Shown piece by piece: positions 5,760 to 7,193 of a stretch of DNA of 7,193 nt (position 1 is its first letter; each line of letters begins with the position of its first letter). The position numbers were made by a program, and so were the translations under genes. Source of the DNA: Burkholderiales bacterium (GTDB lineage Bacteria > Pseudomonadota > Gammaproteobacteria > Burkholderiales > Ga0077523); the NCBI GenBank assembly GCA_025459035.1, contig JALORJ010000130.1:1-7193 (forward strand). The letters are read 5' to 3'. The notes under the pieces were generated by a model. That model was not told the DNA's origin and ran no database searches. It was given only the letters and a program-made list of their open reading frames with translations.

Positions 5760-7193
5760 TCAGCCGGCGGCCGTGTACGCGGTCTTCACGGTCGTGAAGA
5801 ACTCCTGCGCGTAGCGCCCCTGCTCGCGCGGGCCGTAGCTCGAGCCCTTGCGACCCCCGAACGGCACGTGATAGTCGACGCCTGCCGTCGGCAGGTTGAC
5901 CATCACCATGCCGGCCTGCGCGTGGCGGCGGAAGTGCGTCGCGTGCTTCAGCGACGTCGTGCAGACCCCGGCGCACAAGCCGAACTCGGTGTCGTTGGCG
6001 AGCGCGAGCGCGTGCTCGGGATCCCTCGCCCGGATCACGGTGGCCACCGGCCCGAACACATCCTCGCGATTGATGCGCATCGCGTTGTCGGTGTCGGTGA
6101 ACAGCGCCGGCGCGAGGAAGAAACCCTCGGTCGCGCACTTGACCGGGGTGCCGCCGAACGCGAGCGTCGCACCGTCGTCGCGCGCGATCTTGATGTAGCG
6201 CAGGTCCTGCTCGAACTGCGCCGCGTCCACCACCGGCCCGATGTGCGTCCCGGCCTCGAGCGCGTGCCCGACCACCAGCCCGCGCAGTCGCTCGACCATC
6301 GCGGCCACGAAGCGGTCGTGGATGCCGTCGGTCACGATGAGCCGCGACGACGCGGTGCAGCGTTGCCCGGTGGAGAAGTAAGCGCCGTTGACCGCCGCCT
6401 CGACGGCGACCTTCGGATCGGCATCGTCCAGCACGACCAGTGGGTTCTTTCCCCCCATCTCGAGCTGGAACTTCTTCATGCCCGCCAGCGCCTTCGCGGC
6501 GACCTTGCGGCCGGTGTCGACCGACCCGGTGAAGCTGATCGCGTCGACCTGCGGGCTCGCGAGCATCGCCTCGCCGACGACGCTGCCGCGACCCATCACG
6601 AGGTTGAAGACGCCGGCCGGGAACCCCGCGCGGTGGATCACTTCGGCGATCGCCCACGAAGACGCCGGCACGAGGTCGGCGGGCTTCATCACGACGCAGT
6701 TGCCGTACGCGAGCGCTGGCGCGATCTTCCACGCCGGAATCGCCGACGGGAAGTTCCACGGCGCGATGATGCCGACGACCCCGAGCGGTTCGCGCGTGAT
6801 CTCGACGTCGATGCCCGGGCGCACCGACGCGACGGTCTCGCCCGTGCGGCGCAGCACCTCGCCGGCGAAGAACTTGAAGATGTTCGCCGCGCGCGCGACC
6901 TCACCGATGCCCTCGGGCAGCGTCTTGCCTTCCTCGCGCGACAGCAGACGTCCGAGCTCGTCCTTGCGCGCGAGCAGCTCGACGCCGACCTTCTCGAGCA
7001 GGTCCGCGCGCGCCTGCGGATTGAACGTGCTCCACGCCGGGAACGCCGCGCGCGCCGCCGCGATCGCGGTCGCGGCCTGGGCGGCGTCGGCCTGCGCGAA
7101 CTCGCCCACCACATCCGTGATGTCCGACGGGTTGATGTCGCGGCTGACCGTCGCGCCGTCGACCCACTCCCCACCGATCAGGTTGCCGTGCAT
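5760..7193 (-). CDS. Alpha-ketoglutaric semialdehyde dehydrogenase-like aldehyde dehydrogenase
   Basis: A 477-residue NAD(P)-dependent aldehyde dehydrogenase. Motifs in order: APWNFP (144-149) with oxyanion Asn147, MKPAD (169-173) with the cofactor-binding Lys170, FTGS (221-224), LEMGGKN (244-250) with general base Glu245, GQRCT (276-280) with nucleophile Cys279, EDVFGP (377-382), and PFGGRKGSS near the C-terminus. The N-terminal NPSDITDVVG, the GVVGIIAPWNFPSAIPAWKIAPALAYGN region and the C-terminal GREQG-type tail recall Bacillus subtilis YcbD and the KGSADH group, which oxidise 2,5-dioxovalerate (alpha-ketoglutaric semialdehyde) to 2-oxoglutarate at the end of glucarate/galactarate, pentose or hydroxyproline catabolism. 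That subgroup call is from memory of the family, so a succinic-semialdehyde or other relative is possible. The ATG is the last codon of the window; the start looks natural (MHGNLIGGEWV aligns with family N-termini), but its ribosome site is out of view and an upstream extension cannot be excluded. It is convergent with the c-di-GMP gene. Confidence 0.88.
   Translation of the reverse strand: MHGNLIGGEWVDGATVSRDINPSDITDVVGEFAQADAAQAATAIAAARAAFPAWSTFNPQARADLLEKVGVELLARKDELGRLLSREEGKTLPEGIGEVARAANIFKFFAGEVLRRTGETVASVRPGIDVEITREPLGVVGIIAPWNFPSAIPAWKIAPALAYGNCVVMKPADLVPASSWAIAEVIHRAGFPAGVFNLVMGRGSVVGEAMLASPQVDAISFTGSVDTGRKVAAKALAGMKKFQLEMGGKNPLVVLDDADPKVAVEAAVNGAYFSTGQRCTASSRLIVTDGIHDRFVAAMVERLRGLVVGHALEAGTHIGPVVDAAQFEQDLRYIKIARDDGATLAFGGTPVKCATEGFFLAPALFTDTDNAMRINREDVFGPVATVIRARDPEHALALANDTEFGLCAGVCTTSLKHATHFRRHAQAGMVMVNLPTAGVDYHVPFGGRKGSSYGPREQGRYAQEFFTTVKTAYTAAG

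Noticed and set aside
5581..6759. A 392-codon minus-strand frame overlapping the dehydrogenase out of frame
   Set aside because: It is Arg/Gly-rich low-complexity sequence, runs across the convergent gap, and lies over conserved dehydrogenase motifs in the true frame.

Overview
The window is about 7.2 kb of very GC-rich DNA with strong G/C preference at third codon positions. It carries a PEP-CTERM exosortase-substrate protein, a MASE1-PAS-GGDEF-EAL signalling protein and a sugar-acid type aldehyde dehydrogenase. This mix suggests a free-living, exopolysaccharide-forming Gram-negative bacterium, most likely a betaproteobacterium (Burkholderiales or Rhodocyclales type). The taxonomic call is an inference from gene content and composition. 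Five protein genes account for nearly all of the sequence. No tRNA, rRNA, CRISPR array, insertion sequence or phage gene was found.

Layout from left to right. (1) Bases 1-173 are non-coding as far as I can see and hold the 3' end of the next transcript: a long imperfect hairpin (136-167) followed by a textbook intrinsic terminator (94-122, minus strand, UUCG tetraloop and U7 tail). (2) 174-1004, minus: secreted PEP-CTERM protein of 276 aa with its own Shine-Dalgarno. (3) 1005-1216: a 212-base spacer with A-tracts, two small inverted repeats and a weak promoter candidate. (4) 1217-2317, minus: branched-chain aminotransferase, group II IlvE type. (5) 2335-2907, minus: small secreted protein of unknown function, 17 bases upstream of ilvE and almost certainly co-transcribed with it. 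(6) 2908-3064: divergent promoter region with an operator-like cluster of TCGACC/GGTCGA half-sites. (7) 3065-5710, plus: membrane-bound composite diguanylate cyclase/phosphodiesterase with all signature residues intact. (8) 5760-7193, minus: alpha-ketoglutaric semialdehyde dehydrogenase-like enzyme, convergent with the signalling gene across a 49-base gap; its ATG is the last codon of the window.

The genes do not form one pathway. The secreted protein and ilvE look like a two-gene operon; the c-di-GMP enzyme is divergent from it and could share its control region; the dehydrogenase probably belongs to a sugar-acid or hydroxyproline catabolic cluster that continues beyond the right edge. c-di-GMP turnover and PEP-CTERM proteins both relate to matrix and biofilm biology, but nothing in the sequence ties these two genes together. 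I see no convincing undescribed system; the best leads are the operator-like cluster, the unknown secreted protein paired with ilvE, and the structured non-coding regions around the PEP-CTERM gene.
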